Origin: Chrysomallon squamiferum | Lineage: Eukaryota; Mollusca; Gastropoda; Neomphalida; Peltospiridae | Assembly: GCA_012295275.1 (NCBI GenBank) | Contig: CM022676.1 | Coordinates: 5,149,687 to 5,213,686 of the forward strand | Length of the DNA stretch: 64,000 nt | Direction of reading: 5' to 3' | In this document: positions 23,701 to 55,916 of the stretch, piece by piece | Layout of the letters: the number at the start of each line of letters is the position of its first letter | Numbering within the stretch: position 1 is the stretch's first letter | Program-made: the position numbers and the translations under genes | The notes under the pieces: generated by a model | Database searches by the model: none | What the model was told of the DNA's origin: nothing | What the model saw: the letters and a program-made list of their open reading frames with translations, nothing else

Positions 23701-24760
23701 AGTTTACTTAGGAAATGAAAATTCACATTGTAGCAAAGTATGCACAAAGTTTATAAAAATATTTATTTTAATATATATCACAATATAATGTAATAATTAA
23801 TGTGCCATAGAATGATGCATAAATGTATCTTTTATAATACAAAATGTTGGCCAGTAAAATATATATTTATCTTCTTACACCCAAAATGCTGTGAAATAAC
23901 ACATGCACATGACACATGCATGCATGCATGTGTGAACACACACACACACACACATTATGACAATAAGTAATACTTTTTTTTTAAAATTATTCTATCACTG
24001 TAAATGCCATCAGATAATAAACATATATTTCTATACTATCAAAGAAAACATTTATTTATCATTCAAAATCCATCTATAAAATACTTGTATTATTATACAC
24101 CAGTCCAAAAAAAACTGTCACAGTATGAAATGAGCTCTGTCTGAATATGCACATGTCTAAATAACATTTCTTTTTATGAACCAGCATAATTACAAAGTCC
24201 CAGAAATGGATAAAAAAAAAAATAATAATAATTAAAAAAATAATTTTATTCTAACAGAGTTTTAATTAATATACTTGATGAAAAAGCCCCCCACACACTC
24301 AAACCTCTCCACACACATAACTCTCAACTTAAATATAATAAAACATATCAAAACTAAACTTCATCATTATAGTTTGAATTATTTGATATTAGTCCACAGA
24401 TACAGATAGAAATACACTCATTTATACATACATACATACATACATAAATATGAGTGATTAAAAAAAGACAAAAGAAATTTGACATAAATGCAGATTTGCT
24501 TAAGGGCACTTCACATTTTAGCTAATATTTTAATGCCAAATACATTTTTTTTTCTACCTTAAAAAACAATTATAAAGGATTTAGTTTTAATACATTTACC
24601 TCTGAATCCATAACACATATAAAATAAATAAATAAGTAAATAAATAACAAATTAATTAATTAATAAACACTTATAAATAACGTGCTTTCAATCTGCTTTC
24701 ATTGTGTGATCTTTCGATCTGGGTTTCTGATTTGTTGGTCTAGTCACATGACTTAACAGC

Positions 24761-43131
<18,371 letters not shown>

Positions 43132-43520
43132 TGTTTTTTTTTTTTTTTTTTTTTTTATCAAGAAACTCTTCAGATTGCCTTACCCTTTACATCACTGAAT
43201 GCAGTTCAGACAAGTAATTCCTTCAAAAAAATATAAAGAAATTTAACAACAATTGTTGGAGGGCATTAAAATTAAATGTTCTAATGACTTCAGCGTGTAC
43301 CTGTGTTTTGTTTATGATTTTGGGGAATAAAGATATTAAAGTAAATCTGATTAAATATTAGTTCCAGTAGAAGTAGCAGTCATAAACACAGATGTTGTAG
43401 TAGCAGCCTCAACAGTAAATATGAGGTAATGAAAGAAATGAAAATTAATTAAATAATAATGATATTAACTGATTACTATTTTTCCATTATTAATTTTGAT
43501 TAATTGATTAATTAATTAAT

Positions 43521-43631
<111 letters not shown>

Positions 43632-43762
43632 GGCACTAAGCTATTATCTTTCATATTAAAATGTTTAAGTTAATATTTCAATTTAACCGACAGCTTATAC
43701 GAATTTTTCAATTTTTAAAAGTGCACCTGTACTAGTATTCTAGTGTTAACGGAATTTTTTCT

Positions 43763-43776
43763 GCTTCCATGGTAAT
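43763..43776. promoter_or_regulatory. RFX X-box-like element between two ciliary genes
   Basis: GCTTCCATGGTAAT compared with X-box GTNRCC-N2-RGYAAC: the core CCATGG, the pyrimidine and AA match, with three mismatches at informative positions. RFX factors drive ciliary genes through this element in animals. The match is imperfect and was found by eye. Confidence 0.35.
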
Positions 43777-45002
43777 TATGTCAACTACATTAGATCCTAA
43801 CGTACATGCATCTCAACAATATTATAATACCATTGACAGTTATACAATAACGTATACAAGACAAAAATATAATAGGTTTTGTTACCTCTTTCAAATTATT
43901 TTGTTTTCAAACTGTAAAACAGTAATGTGGACACAAAATTTATTCAGCGATAGTTAGCCAAGACTCCATTTTATCCAATTCGACAAATCAGAATTATTCG
44001 GAAGCCGTATATCAACAATACTGTTATCTAAAGGCATAATGATATTTATTATCGACTTCTGGAAATTTTATCTTAATTACCGATACTGTAGGTTTTTTTT
44101 ACACAAGTTTATATCACTTATATTTAATAGAAATCTAGTATTTGATACTGTGATCATAAAAGTACATTTAAAAAAAAAATTACGTAGAAAGGTACGTTTA
44201 CAATAAAAATATATGTTATTAATATTATATGTAACATTTTTCTTTGTGGAAAGACTTTTATTAGCTAAACCCATTTACTCTTTAAAATGTTTAAAATGCA
44301 GAATAAAAAATGTATCTAAAACCATTAATGAATAAATCGTCAAAATTAAATATGTTCTTTAATTGTAATTTAGAATATATTATGAGTATTGAATTCTCGC
44401 AAGTGCGCGTGAAATAATGAGAATCTAATACACCGATCATTTGATAATTGATCCCCTTTAGGAATATACAAACGGAATAGTAAATATGTTACTAGAATCA
44501 GTTAATTTCTTTGCAGACGTCAATTCAGAAGTGATCATTAATTTTATGTTTTTATTATAACAACGAAATATGTGAAGAAGTTTGTTACTTATTTTGTAAG
44601 TTTTAAGATAAACAAAATTTGTTTTCATCTGTAATGTGCTGACTATGAATTTTGGTATGGATATGTTAATTTACACATAACACTGACTCTTGCTCTTCGA
44701 ACTGAAGACACTGACAGTGAATTCTGTTATATCTTGCCTCTTTAATACTGTAGTAAATATTACTCTAATTTTATTTTAATTTCTTGAAAAATACTAAGTA
44801 TAATTAAATTCAAAACCTATTAATTTATTATTAGTTCTGACGGTGTAATCAGTGAAGATTTAAAATTGAGCGTAAAAAAATAAAAGAAACAACTTTTCAA
44901 AAAAGTAAATGACAAAATTAAATGAATATATATATATATATATATAATAAAAATAAAAATAATAATTACAGTACACTACATATATTTTCTTTGCAGTAAA
45001 TA

Positions 45003-48000
45003 ATGGCAAATGAACTAGCAGACAACTATGAAGCATCAGATGAGGCATCAGAAAATGAATTACTTGACAAAAGCCTTTCAGTGTGGAAGGGCTGTGAAAT
45101 GGCTGGCGATGATTTTGAACCTGTACAGCATGATATTCACACAGCTTGCAGCATAGGACATTTTGATTATGTCCGTTCACTCATTTCCAAGTTTGTAAAT
45201 TTTATTTATTGACAAAATAATTATATAAACTAAGTATGCATGGCTGTGATACATTAGACTTTTAATGACAATAAATATACTTTATAAAATGTTAGAAAAA
45301 TATTACTTTTGACCATGATTTCAAAATGTTGTAGAAAAGTGAAGACGACTGTTATTAAATTTGATATTTATTTTATTAAATATAGAACATTGAATTTTGT
45401 ATCAAATTATCATCATTATTATTATTTCAGATGAAGTAAACAAATGTTGATATTACAGAGTTTTTCTTAATTGTATTATTGCTTTCAGAGGTGACCTGGA
45501 CAGGAAAAATAGAGGAACATGGACACCTTTAATGTATGCTTGTTACATTGGCCATGACAACATTGTAAACTTATTAACAGAAGCTGGCTGTAGTGTAAAT
45601 GTTAAGAACTATAGAGGACAAACTCCATTAATGTTAGCTGCCAGCTGTGGCAATGAAACAGTTGGGAAAATGTTGGTTGGGGTAACTGTCTTAGCTTTTT
45701 TTTACTTTTATTTTTCTTATTAAATGAAAAAAAAAATCATTTTTGGTGTTAAGTTTTTATTTTTATTTTTATTTTTTTGCTTAATTTAGATAATATCATA
45801 TTGTAAAAAGCAAAATGCACCTATTTGATTATTGTTATGGCAGCTAATTAATTTTATTTTTAGATCTTAAGGAGAAATTACTGTATGCCATTGCTCATAA
45901 AATTACACTAAACTGAGAATTACACATTATAAACGAAATTATTTTTAAAATTCTATTTATAATGTCAGTTAGAAATTTTAATTGATACTTGTAGTTTTAA
46001 AAAATAGTATATGAAAATAAATTTCCTTGTAATCACCTGAGGTTACTACCACATTTAATTATATATAAATTTATTATTTTATTCTTATTTTGTTTGATAC
46101 TTCAGTTTGTTAGTAGTTTGAACTGAATAAATAAAAAAAATGAAAAAAACATTTTAGAAACAATGTGTTCAGAGATTATTTATTTATAACAGGCTGGAGC
46201 TCAGCTTGAATCCCAGGATAAGAAAGGATGGACAGCATTATTTCATGCAACATATGCTGGACACCAGAATTTTGTCCGTTTTCTTCTTTACAACAGAGCA
46301 GACATGAATGCTGTGTGAGTAGAAAATATATTTTAAAAGGAATATTCAAAGATATTTTCAGAATTTTTGTATGTGTATATTTTAAACAGGTAATGTTTTT
46401 AGATGAATTTTGAAAACAATTTATTTTATAAAACTTGTTGGATTGGTATTTTTTTAATTTGTAATAAGCTGTGTTAATATATATCTAATGTTCACAATGG
46501 TCTGTCTAGAAGATTTTGGTTGGGTTATGTTTAATTTTTTTTAGATTAAAATATTGTTTTAACAAAATATATTTTAAAAAGAATATAAGATAATATACTG
46601 AAGATTGGAAAAGATTTGTTTATTTACCTTTCAGTGAACCACATACAAGAAGGACTCCATTCATGGAGGCTGCAGCGGAAGGTCATGAAATTATTGTGCA
46701 ACTTTTTCTGCAACATGTATGTTCACTAATTATTTATTTTTATTATATAAAATATATTTCAGGTTAAAACATTGTGTTGATTTAATTATTCTTTAAAATT
46801 GATTGTGATATATATTTTAACATTTCTTGTATGTATATAAAGTGAGTAATGTTATAATAATAAGAATGTTTATTACGTAATATATCTTTGAAACCTAAAT
46901 TTCTTTGTATTGACTTCCTTTCATTAACAAAAAAATTAGGAAAAATGTAACTCAGTAAAAATAATATTGCTAACAAAATATGGCTATTCCATTCATCCTC
47001 ATAGTCAAATTATTTTATACTTTATTATTAGCATTGATTAACACCATCTTAATAAAACAATGCAAAATACATTTATACTGTTTTTGAGGTAAACATTAAT
47101 ATTCATTGGTTACTGTTTGAAAAAAAAGAGTAAATATTTATATAAAGTTTTTTTTTAATTTAATCTGGCAGGGTGTTGATGTCAATACACGAGATGTAAA
47201 TGGTGATGTTGCACGGTCGTTAGCTTTAATGAATGGTCACATGAAAGTTGTTAGTCTGATCGATAATCATATTTTGCCCATCTCATCTCTTAGATCAGAA
47301 CCAGGTAACAACAGTTTTTGAGATATTCAAAATAAGTTCATACAATATCTTTTTATTTTAAAAAATTCATATTGACAAAATTCATAAATTATACCTTTAA
47401 AAAGAGTTTTTATTTCGTTAGAAGTCTTATTGTTGATCTTATATATATATATATAAAAAATTGATCAAGTATTTTTATTATTGTCTTAACAAGAACTATG
47501 TTGTTTGAATTTTTGTTTATGTAATGTTTATTAAAGATAATGTACATTAATTTTACTGCATATTAGGATTAGATGATGACTATAGTTCATCAGATGAAGC
47601 TTATCAACAACCAAAATCTCACCATTTATCAAGACATACAAAAAGTAGATCAAAAGGTATATTTTTTTATTTTAAAAAGTAGATATGCCATAAGGCAGCA
47701 GTTTTGTATGTTAAATAACGGCTGATAACAGATATGCCATTTAAAACTATGTTTTGTTTGCTAGCTTCTTTTTTATCCAGTATGACATCAACATTATTCT
47801 AATTAATTATTATCATATTCTTGTTATAATTTACCTTTCTAAAGTTACAGCTTCAGAAGAAAACTAACATAATGTGAATTATTAACATAAACTTGAAGAT
47901 ACATTTTAATCTTGTTTTTTTTATATGATTTACAACTTTAATAGATTATAAGCTGAATAATACTAACACTTGTTAACAAAATGTTTTTTAGAAATTAATA

Positions 48001-51000
48001 TTTTATAATTTAAGATATACTGAGGAAAATGTTATAACAAGAAAGTTAATTTCCAAACAGCATAATGAAGTACACAGAAAAAAAAAAATAATAATAATGA
48101 GAATATTTGTATAATTAATGTGAAACCTTTTAACATGTTCATTACAAGACAAACAAAAGAACAGTGTTTATCTTGTTTATGAAAGGTCATTATTACTCTG
48201 TATTTAGGTCCAAGTATTCGTGATGGCCCAGAAGCTATTGCTCGACTCATTGATCGATCACATCACGCTGATCTTGGTGGCATACATAGTTTACATACTG
48301 CTGATTATCAAAGTAAGCTATTTCTCTCATATGCTGAGCACAGATGAGTTTTGATTGTGTTAACTGAAAATTTTACTGCTGTAATTGAGTAATATAGATT
48401 ATAATAATAATAATCATTAATTTTTTAGAATTGCATTTCATATAATATAAATAAATACTACTGAAATTATAATACTGATCAAAGTAATTGAAGATATCTT
48501 GTCCTCAGTAACAGTTGGAAACTGATAAAGAGTATATTTTAAAACAAAAATGGACAGAGGGCATCTTTGAAAAGAGCTTTTGATTGTTGTTTAATATAAA
48601 TTAGAAGAAAAAATTCTAAGATTTAAAAATACTATTCCATTTAAAGTGATTATATTCAAACAAATGACAATTATGTTAATTAAATTAATATATTATATTT
48701 AAAAGATACATGTGTGCCAAAGGGATATGTAACCTTTCCACAGATTGGGCAAGGAGATGAGACACTGCTATCACACAGAGATGTTACCTCACCTATTAAC
48801 CCTCAGGACTACACTCTAGATAGTTCAGGGGACAAAGGTAAAATATGATAAGAGTAAACATATTAAAATGTACTTTTCAGAAATTAATAAATTAATTTAT
48901 TTAGAATACGTTATTTCTAAAGTAAATTAGAAGTAGAAGAGGAATTTATTTATATTAATGGCAGTTTGATTAAATGTTGTGTAAGATGTCAGAAAAATGT
49001 TAGACTAGTGGCGTCATTATTTTCAGAACCAGCACTGTGCAGTGCATGTGTGTGTGTGTTGTGTAGATATGTAAATATTTATTTATTTACATATTGCTGT
49101 TCTTATTCATCTTTCTATTAAATTACAATGATTACAGATTCCTGTCACTATGATGATGATAGCAATGCTTTCTCAAAGACTGGAGCAATTACAATTAAAA
49201 GTAGTTCTAGTTCAAGTGGTGGTCTCGTTGCTGCACTTGGTCTCAGTAGAGATGGCAGCATTGACAGTGACGACCAGAATGAAACTAACAAGTCAAAACA
49301 AGCTTCTAAGTCAAATAACAGCAAGACTAAAGAAAAGTCTGATGACATTAAGGACAGTTTTTCAGCTGAATGTGCAACCCAAATTGCTAACATTAGCATT
49401 TCGGGTGAGGTATCGCCTGATGACATTAAACAAAACATTGAAAATTGGATTGAAGGATCTCAGAGACCACAGGAAAACAAAGAAGAAAAAGAAACTAACG
49501 GTGATAAAGACAGTGGATTTGACAAAGATTCTCAAACTGACAAAAGTTCAGAAATTGACTGGGAAGGCAATCACATGCCTCCTTCAAATGTATTTAACAG
49601 TGTTCGTGATGCAGGGATTTGTTTAGTTAAGCATGTTGATGATGAGCTGGACTTAGAATGTGCTCGACTGAATAGTAAAGCTCAGAGAGGAACAACACTT
49701 TCTATGAAGGATTATTACCTTGCTCCACAGCCACCAGATACTCCAGCTGGAGCATGGAGGCCTGTACTTTCAGAACAACCCAGTTCACAATAGTAAGTCT
49801 TTATAGAAGTATTTCTTCAGAAATAGATTCTAATTAGTTTATAGACAGAATAAATGTTTTTATTTGTTTTTATTTTTTCAGAGTCATAACTGATTATTTA
49901 TTGTGCATCTGATTAAAATCTTAGTTTACATATTTTTCTGTAATGTGTAATTGGTAACAATCAACATTGTTAATGAATTTTTTTTTAATTAATAATATTA
50001 GATTATTTGCCCATAACTGTTCAACTGCTTAGATAATAAATGATTCTTTCATTGCATTTTTTGGAAAAATAAATGGAACTGTATATAAAATTTACAGAAA
50101 TGAATGCTGTTTGTGTTTTCCATCATGAATCATAGTATCAAAACCTGATGTAGTATTCTTATTTATTTTTTATTTAAAATTTTATGCACAGTGCAAACAT
50201 TTTATCTGGGGTTTATTTAGATACTTTGATGTCGACAGAACAGTCTAATTGAAATGTTATAAATGCATTTGCATTGTGCCTAGTGAAATATTTTTTACTT
50301 CTTCTGTCAGTGTTTAACAAAGAGGATTCATGTTTCAGTGCACCACAAGACTTGGTCACACTTCTGCAAACACTTGGTCTTAACAAATACTTACCTGTAT
50401 TTGAAGAACAAGATGTTGATCTTCAGGTTTTTCTTTCACTCACTGACAATGATCTTAAAGAAATCGGAATTAAGTGAGTAGTTATTCATGATATATATTT
50501 AAATTTTAGATTAAAACAACAAAATATACATAATGTAAACAAAAGCCAATGAATCATATTTAATAAAGTAATGTGTTAACATATTAATTAATTTCCAGTG
50601 TTCCAACTGGATAAAAACATTTTGATCAAAGAACTAAATAAAATATGTCCATGTAAAAACCTGCTATTCATCATGTATAGATAATTTTGTACGTTATTTA
50701 CTTTTTCAGGCTGTTTGGCCCAAGAAAGAAAATGACCAATGCTATTGCTCGATGGCATAGCAATGCACCTCTCTCTTCAAGCTCTTTGGAACAGTCATAT
50801 GCTGACCGCCTTGAAGGAGAAATGCAGGAAATGGCAATTCAACTTAATCAGGTACTATAATTCTTTGTTGAATTTCATTTTCTCTAAAGAGAACAATGTT
50901 ATTAAATATTGTTTTTACCTAGAGCCACGTAATAGGAAGTGATGGATTTATATTCTTTGGATTATTATAATTTCAAAGCAGAAGTTTTCCTGTCTAGTAA

Positions 51001-51979
51001 TATATTTCATTATAAAATTAGTACTTTCCTAGTATGGCACTTCAGAATAAAATGGAATTTCTTACCAGTAACCATTTACATTTATAATAATGACAAATAC
51101 TTTTATTTTAATTAAAAGAGGCAAAGCATAATGTTTATTATTATTTATATAACTGAACTCAGTTAATGGAGTATTTAAATGTGCAGCTTACCTCAGTGTT
51201 TCACTGGAATATTTTCTGATACAAGTAGTTGTTATATTCTATGGTATGAAATGAATTTGTAAACACCAACAGTTTTGCCTGCTTAACTTCATTATATCAT
51301 TATACAGGTAATAAAAGTTTGATAATATTGAGTTGTGTTTCATGATCTCTTGACAAATGCTTTTCTTTGATTTCTTAATTATTTTTGTGATATTCCAAAG
51401 GCCTATGCAGAACTTGACATATTGAAGGCCCAGGTTCTACAAGAACAGCAACTCCGTTCAGTCACTGAAGGCTGTCTCATGGAGCAACAGAGTAGGATTC
51501 ATAATGTTGCCATGGATACGAAACAAAGATGTGAAGATATCAAAGAGATTTTTAAAAAGCTAAGGTATATACAGAGAAAAAAAATGTAATTTAATTAACT
51601 TTGATTTTTTCCTAATTTTTGTTGTTGTTATTGTTCGTCATCAAAAGGTAAATATCTGAAGTGTCCACTGTGGCAGTTTAATTCAGTTTCTAATTTTTTT
51701 TTTTTTTACAGAAATTATTGTGCAGAAATTAAAGAGAGATTTGGATGTGTTAAGGTACAGAATACTGAACAGGCCAGAAATGTGAAAATGGATGAACAAC
51801 ATTCACAGCAAACCAGTGATGCAAAGGCTGTATCCATGGAGATTCTTGTAAAACAAATGGAAGGCTACATAAAGAAAGGACAACAGATAGTTGCTGTGGT
51901 ATCAATAAACAGTGAACAGTTGGTAGAAAAGAAGACTGATGCTGCAGATAAGGAATTTGTTCCATCATGTTATAGCTGA
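45003..51979 (+). CDS. ANKS3: Ankyrin repeat and SAM domain-containing protein 3
   Basis: 13 coding exons, all GT-AG and phase-consistent: 45003-45190, 45489-45681, 46193-46314, 46635-46716, 47172-47304, 47567-47656, 48208-48312, 48706-48837, 49138-49792, 50339-50473, 50710-50851, 51401-51564, 51712-51979. Total 2,409 nt, 802 residues (human about 656). Residues ~45-230 are ankyrin repeats (TPLMYACYIGH, TPLMLAASCGN, TALFHATYAGH, TPFMEAAAEGH, ALMNGHMKVVSLIDNH). Next come ANKS3-specific phrases GPSIRDGPEAIARLI and VPKGYVTFP...RDVTSPIN, a Ser/Lys/Asp-rich insert in exon 9 (which accounts for the greater length), a SAM domain at ~569-632 (PQDLVTLLQTLGLNKYL, VFEEQDVDL, LKEIGI), and a coiled tail. 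Known role: scaffold binding ANKS6 through SAM and linking the NEK8/inversin ciliary module. ATTAAA at 52056 and AATAAA at 52223 are possible poly(A) signals. Confidence 0.95.
50090..50162 (+). repeat. Dispersed ~73-bp repeat, copy in an ANKS3 intron
   Basis: TTTACAGAAATGAATGCT...TTTTCCATCATGAATCATAG...CAAAACCTGATnTAGTATTC is nearly identical to 53024-53096 in the same orientation. Confidence 0.85.
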
Positions 51980-53023
51980 TGTTAATTTGTATTTATCATT
52001 TGTTGTTTTTCATTTTCCTGGTCATTATTTCACACAATCTGATCATATTATTTTCATTAAAGTGTACCTGTGATATGCAAATGAATTTATCACAATTTAT
52101 TTGTCCACAAAATGTATTTGTCCTTCACTATTTAACCTTTGAAGTAAATTATGTTTAACAAGAGAGTAAGTCTAAGAACACAAAGATAAGTGGCCATTTG
52201 ATGTTATGTCTTATGTAAAGAAAATAAAAAAGGATTTTGATGACAAACAAGGTAATTGCACCACAGATACACTTTAATGCCATGTACAGGAAATTATAAA
52301 GTAAAAAAATACTCATAATAATCAAAACCAAATCTGCTGTAATTCTTAACATACTTAAAAAGCAGAGTATATTTTGTGTTCATTTTGATTGAGGTTCAAG
52401 GCAGTTTTTCTGTTCTTTAAAATACTAAAACAAAAAGCAATTGCAAAAATGTGGCATTCAGACTGGCTGTCATGTTGGAACAGATCAAATAAATTCTATA
52501 CTTTGTTTTGGTAATATTTAGACTACAGGTATCCTTTGATTTATGTGATTTAATTAGTCCAGTGATTTTACCACAAATATTGAAATTGCATTAATCAATG
52601 TAATAATTAATGGTAAAAATTATAACTGAATCATCATCGACTGAGATTTGATAAAATGACAATAATTTAATGTTAGTATAATTTCTTTCAAGAAATCCAT
52701 CATCTGCAGTAAAATCAGGACAAATATTTGTCATTTTTATATGAAAAGATGTTTTTAGAAACCAAGTGAATTTTGAGATCCAAAGACATTTATCAGCAAG
52801 AAACCCAAATTTTACGCATTATAGCACATTTGTTAATCCTCGAAATTACTTTTAAAAAATCAAAAATAGTGTTTATTTTGTTAATGTTGGCAATGTTGGA
52901 TATTAATTCTATTTTTATTTCTGAAGATTTTTGCCACAAGAATATTTGGTTAAATTTTCTAAGGATTTACAGAGGTATGTTTTCTGTAATTCTCAGCACT
53001 TCCACCAACCAGTTTATCAAATT

Positions 53024-53096
53024 TTACAGAAATGAATGCTTTTGTGTTTTCCATCATGAATCATAGTATCAAAACCTGATATAGTATTCTTATTTG
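53024..53096 (+). repeat. Dispersed ~73-bp repeat, copy downstream of ANKS3
   Basis: Second copy of the element at 50090-50162, differing at only a few positions, 1 kb beyond the ANKS3 stop. Confidence 0.85.
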
Positions 53097-54179
53097 CAAT
53101 TTTCTCATACGGCAGTCACCACAATGGTTCTGTCATATATATCCATTAGAGTAACACTGCACAGCAATAAAATGCATATCATAGATAAGTGCCTGATGCA
53201 CGAGATTCAATATAGCCTAATCATATATTATTGTCATGCTGTTGTTTTTGCCTCTTCTTTCTTTAATCTCCAAGCAATGTGCTTATTTTATCATGCCTTT
53301 TAACCTGTTCTTTCTTCATCTGGAGCAGGCAAATTTAGAATGTACATAATAATCAGTTGCTTCTATAGATCTCTAGTGCAAATCATGTCCCAATGTAACT
53401 TGGTTGTTTTCCTGTTTTTTACCATATCCCAAATAACATTATACCAAAGTCACCTAGTTTCACAGGCTTATAATAATAATAATAATAAAGTTTTTGTTTT
53501 TTTTTTTTAAATCATTGAGATTGGGCCAGTGTTTTGCTGCATGATTTCCTCATTCAGAATTCTGTACTTTTGGCTTTATTTTCTGTAAAGTCTGTAGTTG
53601 AATGAAATTGGTAAATTCATGATCTCTCATTTGTCATAATTATTATTCATCAAAGTTACAAAGTGTCCATTTACAGTTTCAATTGTTTAACAGTTATCTT
53701 TTAGGAAATAGACTTTCAAGGTTCTATGTTAAAATAGCACATTGATTAAAAATATTAACACTTGTTTCACTTGTTATGATCTGTAAGTAAATTTTCTTAT
53801 TTTATTTATGGCTGTTGATGCATGTAGCCCAGGCAGTATACACAATCATAGCCTTGAATCTTCAGTGTAAATTTTTCTCTCGCACATATGGGCTCTTAAA
53901 ACAATAAAATCATAGTGTATATAATCCAGTTTGAATATATTGTTTATTTCAATGGTAATAAACGTTTTATGTTGATTTCAACCTTTTTCATACTGCAACA
54001 CCTTAATATGACCAATGATCCCCTTTAAAAAAAAATTTGATTCAACAATTCAACTCAACAGCAACAATTAAACTGACAAAAATTTTGTCACTCTACAATC
54101 ATTTATCATTTCAAACATTCCAACTTTGTTTGCTTTCTATATTCTGGTGTTCCAGTTATCTCCTCAAAATCAGTGTTAT

Positions 54180-55510
54180 GGTCTCTCTCTCAGTTTTTCT
54201 AGATTCAGGAATATAACTCTTTAACATCATTTAATATTTCACCAATCACAGTTGTTTTTTTTTCATTTTTTTCATTTAATAAACAGATATATTAATTAAC
54301 ATCCATATTTTCCACCCATGCTTATCACTATATATGTATGTTACTGGTTTTTATCATGGAATTCACATTTTAATTTTATAAAAGTAATTGTTGTAACAAA
54401 TCAATGGTAGCTTTTTGGGGTAAAAATTCTATGTGCAGAGCTAGAGTGCACCAACAGCAGTAATACAAAATGTAATATACATTTTTGTTCTATTTGATTT
54501 AAAAGTTCGAATAATAATCAAAAGTATAAACAATATTCTGTCAAAACCAATAGGTCATATCAGTTTTATTTATTTTTATTTAGGTTCTTCTTGTTTTAGT
54601 GTCTTTCACAAAATGACTCGGTTTATCTGTAATCATCAACTACAACATCTAGAAGAACTGATAATGCAGATCCCAACTTAGTGCACTTTGTAAATTTAAG
54701 TTTTTGGTTGAACAGAATTCACATAAAAATGCAAAATTAAACAAAAATTTAACAAACATAGTAAGTATTACAAAGTTGTATTAATAACAAATTAATTTCT
54801 CTGAAGATGACTAGATGTTTTGCACATGCATAGCTGATGTAAACATTTTATACTGATATATGTGGGAGGGATTGCAACATTACTATTGGTATTCAAAACT
54901 CTGACAAAAGACACTCTGCAAACAACATTTCCTTCATTAAATTAAAGAGTTAATTCAGGAATATATCTCTTTAACATCATCCAGTTCTTAACCATATCAC
55001 AATTTTGTTTTCTAATTTATTATTTCCATAAATTCTTATAAAACTTTGAATAATCTTGGAATTAACAAATTATAAAAGTGAAACAATATTCCTTTTGAAA
55101 AATATGTGCAGAACCAGAGTGCACCAAATCATTGCAAGAACAGGAGTAATACAACATGCAGCATACATTTTTGTTCTATTTGATTTATAAGTTTGAATAA
55201 TAATCAAAAGTGTAAACAATATTCCTTTAAAAATCAATTGGTCATATTGATGTTTATTTATTTATTTTTATTTTTGTTCTTCTTGTTTTAGTGTCTTTCA
55301 CAAAATGTTTCATTTATCTGTAATCATCAACTACAACATCTAGAAGAACTGATAATGCAGATCCCAACTTAGTGCACTTTGTAAATTTAAGATTTTGGTT
55401 GAACAGAATTCACATATAAATACAGATTTAAACAAAAATTTAACAAACATAGTATTACAAAGTTGTATTAATAACAAATTAATTTCTCTGAAGCTGACTA
55501 GGTGGACCAC
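54180..55510 (+). repeat. Two diverged direct copies of a ~600-bp segment
   Basis: Copy one (about 54200-54850) and copy two (about 54950-55500) share, in order, AGGAATATAnCTCTTTAACA, GTGCAGAnCnAGAGTGCACCA, ACATTTTTGTTCTATTTGAT, GTGTCTTTCACAAAATG and a near-identical stretch around CATCTAGAAGAACTGATAAT and GATCCCAACTTAGTGCACTT. A fragment containing ATGCATAGCTGATG also recurs at about 56190. Confidence 0.75.
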
Positions 55511-55880
55511 AAAGTCAGAATTCCTTGATTCATGCTGCATATGGGTCATTCCATTTGACACACACTTGTAGCCAAATAGCAATAAAATGACAGAAATTTG
55601 TCCTACTTGGTTTGTGAATCAGTGTTTTGTTAAAACTCCATCATAGTGAATTTATATGTTTGTCCAGTAGGTAGTATCACAAAGCAAATTTCTGCAACAC
55701 ACTGTTACTATTACCACTGAGGTCCTTTTTTTTTTTTTTTATTCTCCATCAAAAGATTAGCTTCCTTGCATTCTCAAAATGTTTTCTCTTCATCTTGCTG
55801 ATTTATAGCATCATGAATCTCCCAAAACTATAAAAACAAAGTAGACAACTGAGGTGATTGGTCTTATGTCATGTATTAAA

Positions 55881-55916
<36 letters not shown>

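Larger units (their letters stand above)
15300..24760. other. Long non-coding interval upstream of the sixteen-finger gene and downstream of DNAAF8
   Basis: No supportable protein gene. It holds two tandem-repeat arrays (15775-16445 and about 22690-23700), a ~42-bp array (21012-21225), trinucleotide tracts (16749-16870, 17157-17190, 17866-17905), a poly(A) tract at 19892-19922, and a CpG-containing block at 17280-17770. A 61-residue open frame on the minus strand (19551-19736) is unrecognised and has no splice or homology support. Confidence 0.55.

Noticed and set aside
52773-53066. 97-codon open frame downstream of ANKS3
   Set aside because: It overlaps the 73-bp repeat, has low-complexity hydrophobic content and no exon structure; more likely 3' flank.
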